Assembly: GCA_003170655.1 (NCBI GenBank)
Contig: PMYY01000084.1
Span: forward strand, 10,161 to 16,451
Length of the DNA stretch: 6,291 bases
Source: Nitrospiraceae bacterium
GTDB lineage: Bacteria > Nitrospirota > Thermodesulfovibrionia > Thermodesulfovibrionales > Dissulfurispiraceae
Direction of reading: 5' to 3'
Position numbers and translations under genes: made by a program. Below are positions 1 to 6,291 of this stretch, one piece after another. The first letter of the stretch is position 1. Each line of letters starts with the position of its first letter. Under the pieces are notes generated by a model. It was not told the DNA's origin, made no database searches, and saw nothing but the letters and a program-made list of their open reading frames with translations.

Positions 1-500
1 AGCATGTCGAGCTTGTGGGCGAACTCGTGGTATACCACGTTGTGTCCCTGCTCGGGGTGGCGCGCACCGTGGAGGACGGCGTCCCACACGAGAATCACCG
101 GACCCTGGGCGAAGGCCTGACCTATGAGCGGGTCAGAAGCTGCTAGTGGCCCGTCCACGCGCTCGAATACACCCGGGTGGTGCTCGGGAGGCACTACGGT
201 GGATGGGTATATGAGGATCGATTCAACGTTGCGATAGTAGTCATGGGGGAGTCCCAGTTGAAGCAGACACGCCTGTGCCGCAATGGTGACGCGAATCTCG
301 TCGGTAAGGTCGAGGCCGCCACACCCCTCCCAATGCTTCTCCTCCAGGAAAACTTGCATCATAGCGCGCAGCTCGGCGCGCTCGACGGCATCGAGCATGC
401 AGTAGTGGGCCACGTTCACGCGCACGAAGTCCTCCCATTCAGGCGGGAACAGACGCTTTTGCGCCTCGGCGCGGCGATGGTCGCGAAGCCAGTGGAACAA
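1..500 (-). CDS. mtfA: MtfA-like M90 zinc metallopeptidase, C-terminal part beyond the window
   Basis: The reading frame gives 166 complete codons without a stop and then runs off the left edge. It contains HEFAH at residues 158-162, followed by KLDM, the zinc-binding signature of the MtfA (DUF980, peptidase M90) family. Upstream are other family-like stretches: WEGCGGLDLTDEIRVTIAAQ in the middle, then ILIYPS. E. coli MtfA is a cytosolic aminopeptidase of about 265 residues that also binds the repressor Mlc; whether this homologue has an Mlc-like partner is unknown. The downstream third zinc ligand and roughly 90-100 residues are missing here because of the window edge, not a visible mutation. 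The start is TTG at 498-500: the frame is closed upstream by a stop, no ATG or GTG lies between, and AAGGAGG sits 10 nt before it. The resulting N-terminus, MFHWLRDHRRAEAQ, resembles the family's short aromatic and basic leader. It lies 25 nt after queF and is markedly richer in GC than the other genes. Confidence 0.9.
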   Translation of the reverse strand, partial: MFHWLRDHRRAEAQKRLFPPEWEDFVRVNVAHYCMLDAVERAELRAMMQVFLEEKHWEGCGGLDLTDEIRVTIAAQACLLQLGLPHDYYRNVESILIYPSTVVPPEHHPGVFERVDGPLAASDPLIGQAFAQGPVILVWDAVLHGARHPEQGHNVVYHEFAHKLDM

Positions 501-510
501 TGGGCGACGT

Positions 511-517
511 CCTCCTT
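511..517 (-). promoter_or_regulatory. Ribosome binding site of mtfA, supports a TTG start
   Basis: The minus strand reads AAGGAGG here, a near-perfect Shine-Dalgarno sequence, 10 nt before the TTG at 498-500. It lies in the 25-nt gap after the queF stop codon. As no ATG or GTG occurs between the upstream in-frame stop and this TTG, the site decides the start of mtfA. The spacing is slightly long but within the usual range. Confidence 0.7.
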
Positions 518-525
518 CGGGGTTG

Positions 526-897
526 CTATCGGTTCTTTTTCGAAGAGACTGTAACTACTGTCTTCACATTGCCTCTGGGATTAAAATCACCGATTACTTC
601 GAGAGATCTCGGTTTCAGTACCTTTTGCAGTTCGCCAAAGATCAGGTTCGCAATCTCCTCGTGGGAAATGTATTTGTCGCGGAATGAATTCAGATAGAGC
701 TTCAGCGCCTTCAATTCCACGATCTTTTTTGCCGGGATGTACGTTATTTTTATTACTGCAAAATCGGGATACCCCGACCTCGGGCAAAGACAGGTAAATT
801 CCGGAAAGGAGATATTTATTTCATAATCGCGCTCAGGGCTAGGATTGGGCCAGATTTCGAGCTTCACTTCCGAAACTGCTTTTTCGCCATATTTCAT
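526..897 (-). CDS. queF: NADPH-dependent 7-cyano-7-deazaguanine reductase, type I (unimodular) QueF
   Basis: QueF reduces the nitrile of preQ0 to the amine preQ1 with two NADPH, in the cytosol, the last step before TGT inserts the base into tRNA on the way to queuosine. The 123-residue product has PEFTCLCPRSGYPDF at 32-46, holding the catalytic cysteine (Cys38, which forms the thioimide) and the acid Asp45. The QueF motif follows as ELKALKLYL at 61-69, and the substrate-binding His79-Glu80 pair is in SHEE. Spacing between these residues matches the B. subtilis enzyme (Cys55, Asp62, His96, Glu97). FNPRGN near 105-110 is the conserved late motif. It is shorter than B. subtilis QueF (about 165 residues) but complete for the compact T-fold form. 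Its ATG overlaps the TGA of the exporter gene as ATGA, and GAGGAG stands 8 nt upstream. No queC, queD, queE or preQ1 riboswitch is visible here. Confidence 0.96.
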   Translation of the reverse strand: MKYGEKAVSEVKLEIWPNPSPERDYEINISFPEFTCLCPRSGYPDFAVIKITYIPAKKIVELKALKLYLNSFRDKYISHEEIANLIFGELQKVLKPRSLEVIGDFNPRGNVKTVVTVSSKKNR

Positions 898-2678
898 ATC
901 TTGGACTCCTCTTTCGATTCAGTACTCATGAACTGCATATTATAAAGCTCCTGGTACAGGCCACCCTGCGTAAGGAGTTCATCATGCGTGCCCTCCTGGA
1001 TGACACGCCCGCCGCTCATGACAATAATGCGCGAGGCATTTTGGATAGTCGAGAGACGATGAGCGATTACGATGGTAGTCCTGTTCTTCATGAGCTGCTC
1101 CAGCGCTTTCTGCACCTGGTGTTCAGATTCGGTGTCGAGAGAGGATGTAGCCTCATCCAAGATAAGGATGGACGGATTTCTGATGATCGCGCGGGCAATT
1201 GTTACCCTTTGTTTTTGCCCTCCAGAAATTCTTACGCCACGCTCGCCTATCATTGTGTCATAGCCCTGCGGCATATCCATGATGAAATCATGCGCAAATG
1301 CGGCCTTGGCGGCCTCGATCACCTCTTCATCTGTTGCATCAGGACGGCCGAAGCGTATGTTTTCCTTTACAGTATCGTCGAAGAGCATGATGTCCTGGGT
1401 AACAGTACCGATATGGCTTCTCAGCGAATGAAGTGAAAGTGTCCTGATATCTTTGCCGTCTATATAGATCGTTCCCTCCGTGGGATACCAGAAGCCGGCG
1501 ACAAGATCAACAAGAGTACTTTTACCTGCACCACTATATCCGACAAGCGCCACTATATTCCCGTGCTGAACCGAAAGATTCACATTCTGGAGCGCCTTGC
1601 CGGATGCTGTCGGATATATGAATGATACATTGTCGAATACAATGTCACCTTTGACGTCCAGTTCATTGCCTATCATCTTTTCGGACTCGGTGGCCATTAT
1701 CTCTCCGATCCTGTCAAGAACATTGCGCCCTGACTGGAAATTGTTATGTACGCGGCTCAATCGCTTAAGCGGCGTATACATCAACCCCACTGCAACAATG
1801 AATGACACAAAATCGCCTGCCGTCATCTGGCCTGAGACTACAAGATTGAAGCCATAAAACATGATCATTGCAATACCGGCACCGGCTAGAACTTCTCCGA
1901 TCAGCGAAGATCCTTCATTGATTCTGATCTCCCTCATCGAATTGCGATAATAGTCGGCCTGCGCTTTTTCACTCCGCCCCATCATCGCCCCTTCCATGGT
2001 GAAGGCCTTGATTATCTTCACCCCCTGGACTGTCTCATTGAAGATGGTTGTAATTCTGGCTATAAGCTCCCTTGTCAGCATCCCGGTCTTTTTCATGCGC
2101 TTGCCCAATCTGGCTATGCTGTACACCATCAGTGGCACTACAATAAACGATAACAGGGCGAGGTCCCATTTGCGGTAAACGGCTACCCCTGCCAGCACGA
2201 TAACGGTGGCGATTTCGACTATGAAGTCTTTAATAGTAAACCCGACCGTACCCTGAAGGATGCCGACATCATTAAGCATCTTGGAAACAACAACACCGCT
2301 AGAGGTATGAGAATGGAATGAAAGCGGCAGGGAAATTACTTTACCGTAAACCTCCTGCCTGATGGACCTTACTATCTTGGCGCCGATTGACGACATCAAA
2401 TAGTTGTTGCAGAACGCGAAAATACCCTTAAAAAGAAAAAGCACTACAACGCCGATGGTCAGGAAATAGAGATAAACAATATTTTTTGTGATCAAGATGT
2501 CATCAACAGCGATCTTGGTGCCCCAAGCTATAGCTCCGTTTATTCCGGAAAGAACTAGACTGCACAACATTGCGGCAAAAAGTCTGGGCAGATACGGTTT
2601 CGACAGGAGCCAGAAGATCGCGAGATCGTCCTTCCATGTCCCGCGTTTTGCGCCCTTAAATATAGTTTCCAGAGACAT
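894..2678 (-). CDS. msbA: MsbA-like lipid/glycolipid ABC exporter (fused membrane and ATPase domains)
   Basis: A 594-residue half-transporter of the ABCB/MsbA type, expected to work as a homodimer in the inner membrane and flip lipid A-core or another lipid-linked glycan at the cost of ATP. The N-terminal membrane domain spans about residues 30-310, with hydrophobic segments near 32-53, 66-88, 150-169, 171-192, 262-282 and 285-305. The ATPase domain has an A-loop Tyr355, Walker A GYSGAGKST at 380-388, Q-loop Gln428, signature ISGGQ at 484-488 (Ile in place of the usual Leu), Walker B ILILDE at 504-509 and the H-loop His540 in IVIAHRLST. All catalytic residues are present and length is normal (E. 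coli MsbA is 582). An AAAGGA lies 6 nt before the ATG. The substrate cannot be read from sequence; the neighbouring glycosyltransferases favour LPS or a related glycolipid. A multidrug-type exporter remains possible, so the gene name is by family resemblance. Confidence 0.93.
   Translation of the reverse strand: MSLETIFKGAKRGTWKDDLAIFWLLSKPYLPRLFAAMLCSLVLSGINGAIAWGTKIAVDDILITKNIVYLYFLTIGVVVLFLFKGIFAFCNNYLMSSIGAKIVRSIRQEVYGKVISLPLSFHSHTSSGVVVSKMLNDVGILQGTVGFTIKDFIVEIATVIVLAGVAVYRKWDLALLSFIVVPLMVYSIARLGKRMKKTGMLTRELIARITTIFNETVQGVKIIKAFTMEGAMMGRSEKAQADYYRNSMREIRINEGSSLIGEVLAGAGIAMIMFYGFNLVVSGQMTAGDFVSFIVAVGLMYTPLKRLSRVHNNFQSGRNVLDRIGEIMATESEKMIGNELDVKGDIVFDNVSFIYPTASGKALQNVNLSVQHGNIVALVGYSGAGKSTLVDLVAGFWYPTEGTIYIDGKDIRTLSLHSLRSHIGTVTQDIMLFDDTVKENIRFGRPDATDEEVIEAAKAAFAHDFIMDMPQGYDTMIGERGVRISGGQKQRVTIARAIIRNPSILILDEATSSLDTESEHQVQKALEQLMKNRTTIVIAHRLSTIQNASRIIVMSGGRVIQEGTHDELLTQGGLYQELYNMQFMSTESKEESKI
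906..911 (-). promoter_or_regulatory. Ribosome binding site of queF inside the end of the exporter gene
   Basis: The minus strand reads GAGGAG, 8 nt before the queF ATG at 895-897, and lies within the last codons of the exporter gene. Together with the ATGA stop/start overlap at 894-897, this suggests translational coupling of queF to the exporter. Confidence 0.65.
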
Positions 2679-2701
2679 TAATTATCCTTTCTTCCAAAGT
2701 A

Positions 2702-2726
2702 CGGACTTTTATTATATACCAGTCCG
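2702..2726 (-). promoter_or_regulatory. Candidate promoter -10 box inside a 6-bp inverted repeat before the exporter gene
   Basis: In the 63-nt gap upstream of the exporter the minus strand holds a perfect TATAAT (2711-2716), 32 nt before the ATG, lying between inverted arms CGGACT/AGTCCG (2702-2707 and 2721-2726). The best -35 match, TAAAGA at 2735-2740 with an 18-nt spacer, agrees with TTGACA at only three of six positions, so promoter strength is doubtful. The arms are short with a 13-nt loop and no T-run follows, so this is not a convincing terminator. It could be an internal promoter with an operator-like repeat, or chance. Confidence 0.3.
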
Positions 2727-2741
2727 CTTCGTCCTCTTTAA

Positions 2742-3914
2742 TTATGTCGCCATCCCAAGTTTATCTATTACCCTCAGAAAGTCTTCTGCAATTGCCTTGC
2801 GATTACATGTTGAATACCATAAGGAACTTATTTCCTGCGGCGAGTAACAGCCTCTTTCCCACTTGCAGATATCAGCCGAAAGTGCGCCCAGATATGCTTC
2901 TTCCGTGAAATCCGGCGCTAACGTTCCCGTTGAACCACCTTTTGCGAGAAAATAAAAACTCTCTATGGGACTGCCTACCAATGAACAGCCCTTGCAAAGA
3001 GCTTCCGCTGCCGCAATACCGAAGGATTCATAAAGTGACGGCATGAATAAGACCTGAGCCTTTCCCAGATACTGTGCAACCTCGCTGTTTGGTATAAATC
3101 CCGTGATATGAAGATTTATTTTATGGCGCGATGACCATCTCTCTGCAAATTTTCGGACAATAGCGTCTCCTCTTCCGATCACTACTGCTTCATAATCGGG
3201 CCTTTGTATTAAAAATCGGCACAGCACGTTTACCATTGTGTCTGTATTCTTTATGTAAGAGTTGCCGACCCTTCCATCCCATTCGCCGACTGCCACTATC
3301 AATTTGTTCTTAACCTGCAACGAAGTTGAAGAAAACGAATTGGAAACAGGATTTGGGATAACAAATATCTTCTTGATCAATTCGGGCATCTCCCAATATG
3401 AAAGGATGTAGCTAAGGTTGGCGCATGCCTGAGGTGACTCAACAACGACACCATCTGCAAGTTTTATATGCTCTGCGAGCTGGTTCGCGCGTCTCTGGCC
3501 CTCTAACCGCCGTTTAAATCTTTTATAGAATATTTTAACTTTTTCTGTTGCTTTCTTATATGTGTAATAGGACATATCTCTGGGATAAACTGGAAAGATA
3601 CGTCTGCCGTCAGTATCTGCTTTTACCAACACAGTTTTCCCTGCTTCTTTCAGTGTGGAAGCAATTTCAGAGTATAACCTTGTATATGCAATCATCACAT
3701 CATACGGCACACTGCGCCAGTACTCTACATCAGCTGCCTGCCCCTTTGACAGTAACCTGACAGGAATTGAAGTATTGCCCTCTCTCAATGAAGGCTTGTC
3801 AATTGTAATCATCTCGCTTTGAACGCCAAGATCTCTTAGTCCCATCACGATCTGCCCCGGGTCTTTTGTCTCATGACTTTGATTAAACTTATCAAAGAAC
3901 ACTGCAATCCTCAT
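2742..3914 (-). CDS. GT-B glycosyltransferase, family 4 (group 1)
   Basis: A 390-residue protein with the two-Rossmann layout of GT4 retaining glycosyltransferases. MRIAVFFDKF forms the first strand of the N-terminal acceptor domain (about 1-185), IPNPV at 186-190 is the usual hinge entry to the nucleotide-sugar domain, and VAVGEW (207-212), VIGRGD and ITGFIP follow in order. The E-x7-E donor-site motif is present as E296-S-F-G-I-A-A-A-E304. A very basic stretch at about 120-143 (many Lys and Arg) could favour membrane-surface contact, but there is no membrane segment. The position that is normally Arg in the GRxxxxK phosphate-binding loop is Glu211 (GEWD), while a downstream Lys222 in IKNTD is kept. 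Donor and acceptor sugars cannot be told from sequence. It starts 33 nt after the membrane protein, with GAGGTG 9 nt before its ATG, and probably acts in the same surface-glycan pathway. Confidence 0.88.
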   Translation of the reverse strand: MRIAVFFDKFNQSHETKDPGQIVMGLRDLGVQSEMITIDKPSLREGNTSIPVRLLSKGQAADVEYWRSVPYDVMIAYTRLYSEIASTLKEAGKTVLVKADTDGRRIFPVYPRDMSYYTYKKATEKVKIFYKRFKRRLEGQRRANQLAEHIKLADGVVVESPQACANLSYILSYWEMPELIKKIFVIPNPVSNSFSSTSLQVKNKLIVAVGEWDGRVGNSYIKNTDTMVNVLCRFLIQRPDYEAVVIGRGDAIVRKFAERWSSRHKINLHITGFIPNSEVAQYLGKAQVLFMPSLYESFGIAAAEALCKGCSLVGSPIESFYFLAKGGSTGTLAPDFTEEAYLGALSADICKWERGCYSPQEISSLWYSTCNRKAIAEDFLRVIDKLGMAT

Positions 3915-3947
3915 TTATACCCCCACCTCAGCAATTTTGGCAGCCAA

Positions 3948-5357
3948 TTACGCGTAATATCGGACAAAAATATATCCTGTCGCAACGGCAAGAAGAAGTA
4001 CCAATAACACACAATGTATTTTTATAAGCACGTCGAAGCGCCATGGCAATCTTGAGCACATCAGCCGCCATTTATTCGGAATGACACAATAGATACCGAC
4101 CAAGAGCGGGAATAACAATCGGACAAAATATCGGCCCTGCATGCCCAATATTTTGCCCTCAGGCCTTTGGGGCTCTGCTAGATACATGCTGACATGATAA
4201 GCAGTCCAGACGCAAAATATGAATGCAACAATAACAAATCCGGTCTTTCTCAAGTCAGCAAATCTTTCATCTATGGCCTTATCGACGATTAAAAGCGGCC
4301 ATAACATGAGGAAAGAGTATGCCACTAGAAATACTACCGGCAACCTGACATCAGTCCATCCGAGCCAAAACGCGGACTTGGCCAGATAAACCGAAAACAT
4401 GGTATTAAAAAAAACCCTGTATAGGATGTGAAAAGGATCTGTATTTTTCCCATGAGATATATTTACTACCGCGCTGACAGTCGACGTTGTCATCGATAAA
4501 TCAGTCTGAAAAAACTTCCATGTGCCGATTAATACCAATCCCACCAGGATCATTCCAATGCCGCCTGCCCAGTATGCCACACCGGAACTGAATCTTTTTC
4601 TCGGAATGATGAAATACAACAATGCTAAAATTACATACGGTCCTTTTGTAAGTGCTATAAGACCACATAATAAATAAAAAACAGCCATTTCTTTTGCACC
4701 AATAACTTTATCTCCATCATGAAAAGTCATATTGATCACATAACATACCAGCATAAGAATCAGAATGATAGTAACGCAGTCGGCGCTTACGATCATGCCC
4801 TGTTGTATACTTATCGGCATAAGCGCTATCGTCAAAAGCGGCAGTTTTAGAACACGCACATTTTTGATCAACAAATACATGATAACAACGAAGAAAATAA
4901 AACCGCCGAGACGCGCGGCATAGTAAACGTAAAGAATCGGCAGCTCCAGCATTCTTGCAATTGCTATGGCAGCCACATGCGGAGCATAGGCAAAGGGCGG
5001 ATAATAAGCTATGGAATCATAAAACAGAGAAGATTCGGGTTTTATTTCTATCCTAGTAGCCTTTGCCATCGCTTCGAGGCTTTGCTTTACATCTCCACGC
5101 CCAGCTATTTTGTGGGATTGCAGGGTTTCTTCTAACTCCTGGATACTGGCCGGCAGATAATGGCCTATCCGGCCGGACGCCGGATCAACGACCAACCCAA
5201 GTTTTCCCTCAGATAATAGGTATGCACGATGAAAGTGCATAAACTCGTCAGGCCCCTGAAAAGGGGGAATCAGAAAGAGCCAGACGACACCAAAGACAAG
5301 GCCTATCAGCAAAAAAATCTTATAATATGGAAACTCTTTTGCACTGCAGTCTGTCAT
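3948..5357 (-). CDS. DUF2142-type polytopic membrane protein, possible GT-C glycosyltransferase
   Basis: A 469-residue inner-membrane protein with about ten to eleven hydrophobic segments, beginning with one at 12-30. Features I associate with DUF2142 (PF09913) are PPFQGPDEFMHFHRAYLLSE at 31-50 right after the first helix, YYPPFAYAPH at 118-127, MPISIQQGMIVSADC at 180-194, LTKGPYV at 236-242, and GMQGRYFVRLLFPLL at 405-419. The acidic D37-E38 pair in the first extracytoplasmic loop resembles the catalytic loop of GT-C enzymes that use polyprenyl-linked sugars. DUF2142 members often sit in polysaccharide loci and no biochemical role is firmly known to me; a GT-C or polymerase-like role is inference. 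It starts 18 nt after the upstream glycosyltransferase, with only a modest GGAGA about 10 nt before the ATG, and ends 33 nt before the next one. The middle of the gene is AT-rich and has T8 and T7 runs in the coding strand. Confidence 0.82.
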   Translation of the reverse strand: MTDCSAKEFPYYKIFLLIGLVFGVVWLFLIPPFQGPDEFMHFHRAYLLSEGKLGLVVDPASGRIGHYLPASIQELEETLQSHKIAGRGDVKQSLEAMAKATRIEIKPESSLFYDSIAYYPPFAYAPHVAAIAIARMLELPILYVYYAARLGGFIFFVVIMYLLIKNVRVLKLPLLTIALMPISIQQGMIVSADCVTIILILMLVCYVINMTFHDGDKVIGAKEMAVFYLLCGLIALTKGPYVILALLYFIIPRKRFSSGVAYWAGGIGMILVGLVLIGTWKFFQTDLSMTTSTVSAVVNISHGKNTDPFHILYRVFFNTMFSVYLAKSAFWLGWTDVRLPVVFLVAYSFLMLWPLLIVDKAIDERFADLRKTGFVIVAFIFCVWTAYHVSMYLAEPQRPEGKILGMQGRYFVRLLFPLLVGIYCVIPNKWRLMCSRLPWRFDVLIKIHCVLLVLLLAVATGYIFVRYYA

Positions 5358-5375
5358 GTATTTGGAATCTCCGGA

Positions 5376-6290
5376 TTATCTATTGCCGCATGAGATGTTT
5401 GATACTACTTCATCGATACTTATATTGGAAATGTTTGCACTCGCGCCGCATAGCGGAACATGAATCAACCCTTTGTTCGGAGAAGGAACTCGCTGTTTTA
5501 ATACGCCCTGCCCCGCATCACCCCATAAAGAAATGACCTTAATTGGATAATAAGCGTCGATGTAATATGTAAGAGACAAGACACCGCCATCGGGCGCAAT
5601 TAAAGTATGGCATCTGTTTTTAATGATGGAAAGCAGCTCCAGCAACCCTGTCTCACCTCGCAAATCTATGATTGACGGCATATCAAAATCGCCGGTTTTA
5701 CCGTTTCCGAAGAGTACTATCTTCGCATCGCTATTTTTGCAGAGCTTTTCAAATAGCATCTTCCAATTCTCCGCTGGCCAATCTTTCTGATAATTGTAAA
5801 ATTGTCCGGTCTCGGAATTAAGATGAACACCTATGCAACGCCTCCCATCAGGAAGAGCAAAGCGTTCGCAATACTCATCGTATTCTTCATTCCAAACAAG
5901 TTTAGGAACAAGTTTTCCAATCTGCCACGAGAGCCATTTTGTGGGATTAACCTTCTCCAGAATTACATCGCCGTCAGACTTGGATATGTTCAATCTTTTC
6001 AATGAATCTTCAAGATCAATCGGCACGCCTCTTTTCCACCATGGGACGCTTACGACATCAACTCCGCCGAGGAGCCTGAAGCCGTCTGCCAGCTCTTTTC
6101 TCGTCAGAAAGGCAATATGTGCGGCTGGCATCACGCTTTTTATCCTGTACACCAAGGCATAGAGCCCAAGAGCGATATCCCCGAGCCCACGGTTCCAAAC
6201 AATAAGGAATTTTTGTTTTCTTTCACTCGACGCTTTTTTCAAAAGGCGGTCTAACTCGTTGCCCCTGAGTGACTTGAGAAATCTAAACAT
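5376..6290 (-). CDS. Glycosyltransferase family 9 (heptosyltransferase-like), start uncertain at window edge
   Basis: This 304-residue frame has the GT9 GT-B plan. After a basic leader comes KFLIVWNRGLGDIALG at 27-42 with the N-terminal glycine/Asp loop of heptosyltransferases. GVHLNSET (154-161) and KDWPAENWKMLFEKL (169-183) start the C-terminal domain, followed by IVLFGNG (191-197), DLRGETGLLELLSII (209-223) and IAPDGGVLSL (231-240). GT9 enzymes add heptose or other sugars to lipid A-core from an ADP- or similar nucleotide-activated donor on the cytosolic face of the inner membrane. The usual D-[ST]-G-x-x-H-x-A block reads D234-G-G-V-L-S-L, so the conserved Ser/Thr and His are replaced. The ATG at 6288-6290 has only one base before it, so no ribosome site can be seen and the true start may lie outside; 304 residues is slightly short for the family. 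The substrate is unknown. It is the first visible gene of the operon. Confidence 0.87.
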   Translation of the reverse strand: MFRFLKSLRGNELDRLLKKASSERKQKFLIVWNRGLGDIALGLYALVYRIKSVMPAAHIAFLTRKELADGFRLLGGVDVVSVPWWKRGVPIDLEDSLKRLNISKSDGDVILEKVNPTKWLSWQIGKLVPKLVWNEEYDEYCERFALPDGRRCIGVHLNSETGQFYNYQKDWPAENWKMLFEKLCKNSDAKIVLFGNGKTGDFDMPSIIDLRGETGLLELLSIIKNRCHTLIAPDGGVLSLTYYIDAYYPIKVISLWGDAGQGVLKQRVPSPNKGLIHVPLCGASANISNISIDEVVSNISCGNR

Positions 6291-6291
6291 C

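Noticed and set aside
177..554. A 125-codon open frame on the plus strand
   Set aside because: It is antisense to the mtfA fragment and the end of queF, both of which show family motifs in their own frames; GC-rich sequence produces such long shadow frames.
984..1436. A 150-codon open frame on the plus strand
   Set aside because: It is antisense to the conserved ATPase domain of the exporter (Q-loop, signature, Walker B, H-loop) and its translation shows no recognisable domain.
2702..2726. The CGGACT/AGTCCG repeat as an intrinsic terminator of the GT4 gene
   Set aside because: Six-base arms, a 13-nt AT-rich loop and no U-tract on the transcript; it is better considered as a weak promoter or operator candidate.
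3937..3947. Inverted repeat TTGGC-A-GCCAA just after the stop of the DUF2142 gene
   Set aside because: The real stem is only four pairs around a three-base loop and no T-run follows, so it is not a credible terminator; it is too short to claim as an operator.
4407..4414. A run of eight A (T8 in the coding strand), and a seven-base run at 5311-5317, as possible phase-variation tracts in the DUF2142 gene
   Set aside because: Both are short, code for ordinary Phe/Leu-type residues in hydrophobic stretches, and the reading frame is intact; an AT-rich membrane gene yields such runs by chance.
1..6291. Searched for CRISPR arrays, insertion-sequence ends, attachment sites, tRNA genes and a preQ1 riboswitch near queF
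   Set aside because: No direct repeats with regular spacers, no transposase frame, and no room for a structured leader: the start of queF lies inside the exporter gene.

Overview
This 6.3-kb window carries six genes, all on the minus strand and closely packed. In transcription order (right to left) they are a family 9 glycosyltransferase (start at or beyond the right edge), a DUF2142-type polytopic membrane protein, a family 4 glycosyltransferase, an MsbA-like ABC exporter, queF (7-cyano-7-deazaguanine reductase), and an mtfA-like zinc peptidase cut by the left edge. Junctions are 18, 33, 63, -4 (ATGA overlap) and 25 nt, so one polycistronic unit is likely. The only candidate internal promoter I see lies in the 63-nt gap before the exporter. 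No RNA gene, CRISPR array, mobile element or convincing terminator was found, and no intergenic stretch exceeds 63 nt.

The organism is probably a Gram-negative bacterium: an MsbA-type flippase beside GT9 and GT4 enzymes is the usual signature of an LPS or other lipid-linked surface glycan locus. The short type I QueF and the general style are compatible with Deltaproteobacteria/Desulfobacterota or a related candidate phylum, but this taxonomic guess is weak. Base composition is moderate and locally AT-rich across the glycan genes. It becomes clearly GC-rich (about 60-70% in the rows counted by hand) in the mtfA fragment.

Right part (2742-6290): three genes for building a surface glycan, with two soluble or peripheral GT-B glycosyltransferases flanking a membrane protein that may be a GT-C-type enzyme. 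Middle (894-2678): the exporter that probably flips a lipid or lipid-linked glycan across the inner membrane. Left part (1-897): queF and mtfA, which have no evident tie to glycan synthesis but are joined to the exporter by translational overlap and a strong ribosome binding site.

I see no convincing new defence, mobile or regulatory system. The points worth checking are the tRNA-modification gene coupled to the exporter, the composition break at mtfA, unusual residues in both glycosyltransferases, and the unassigned membrane protein.
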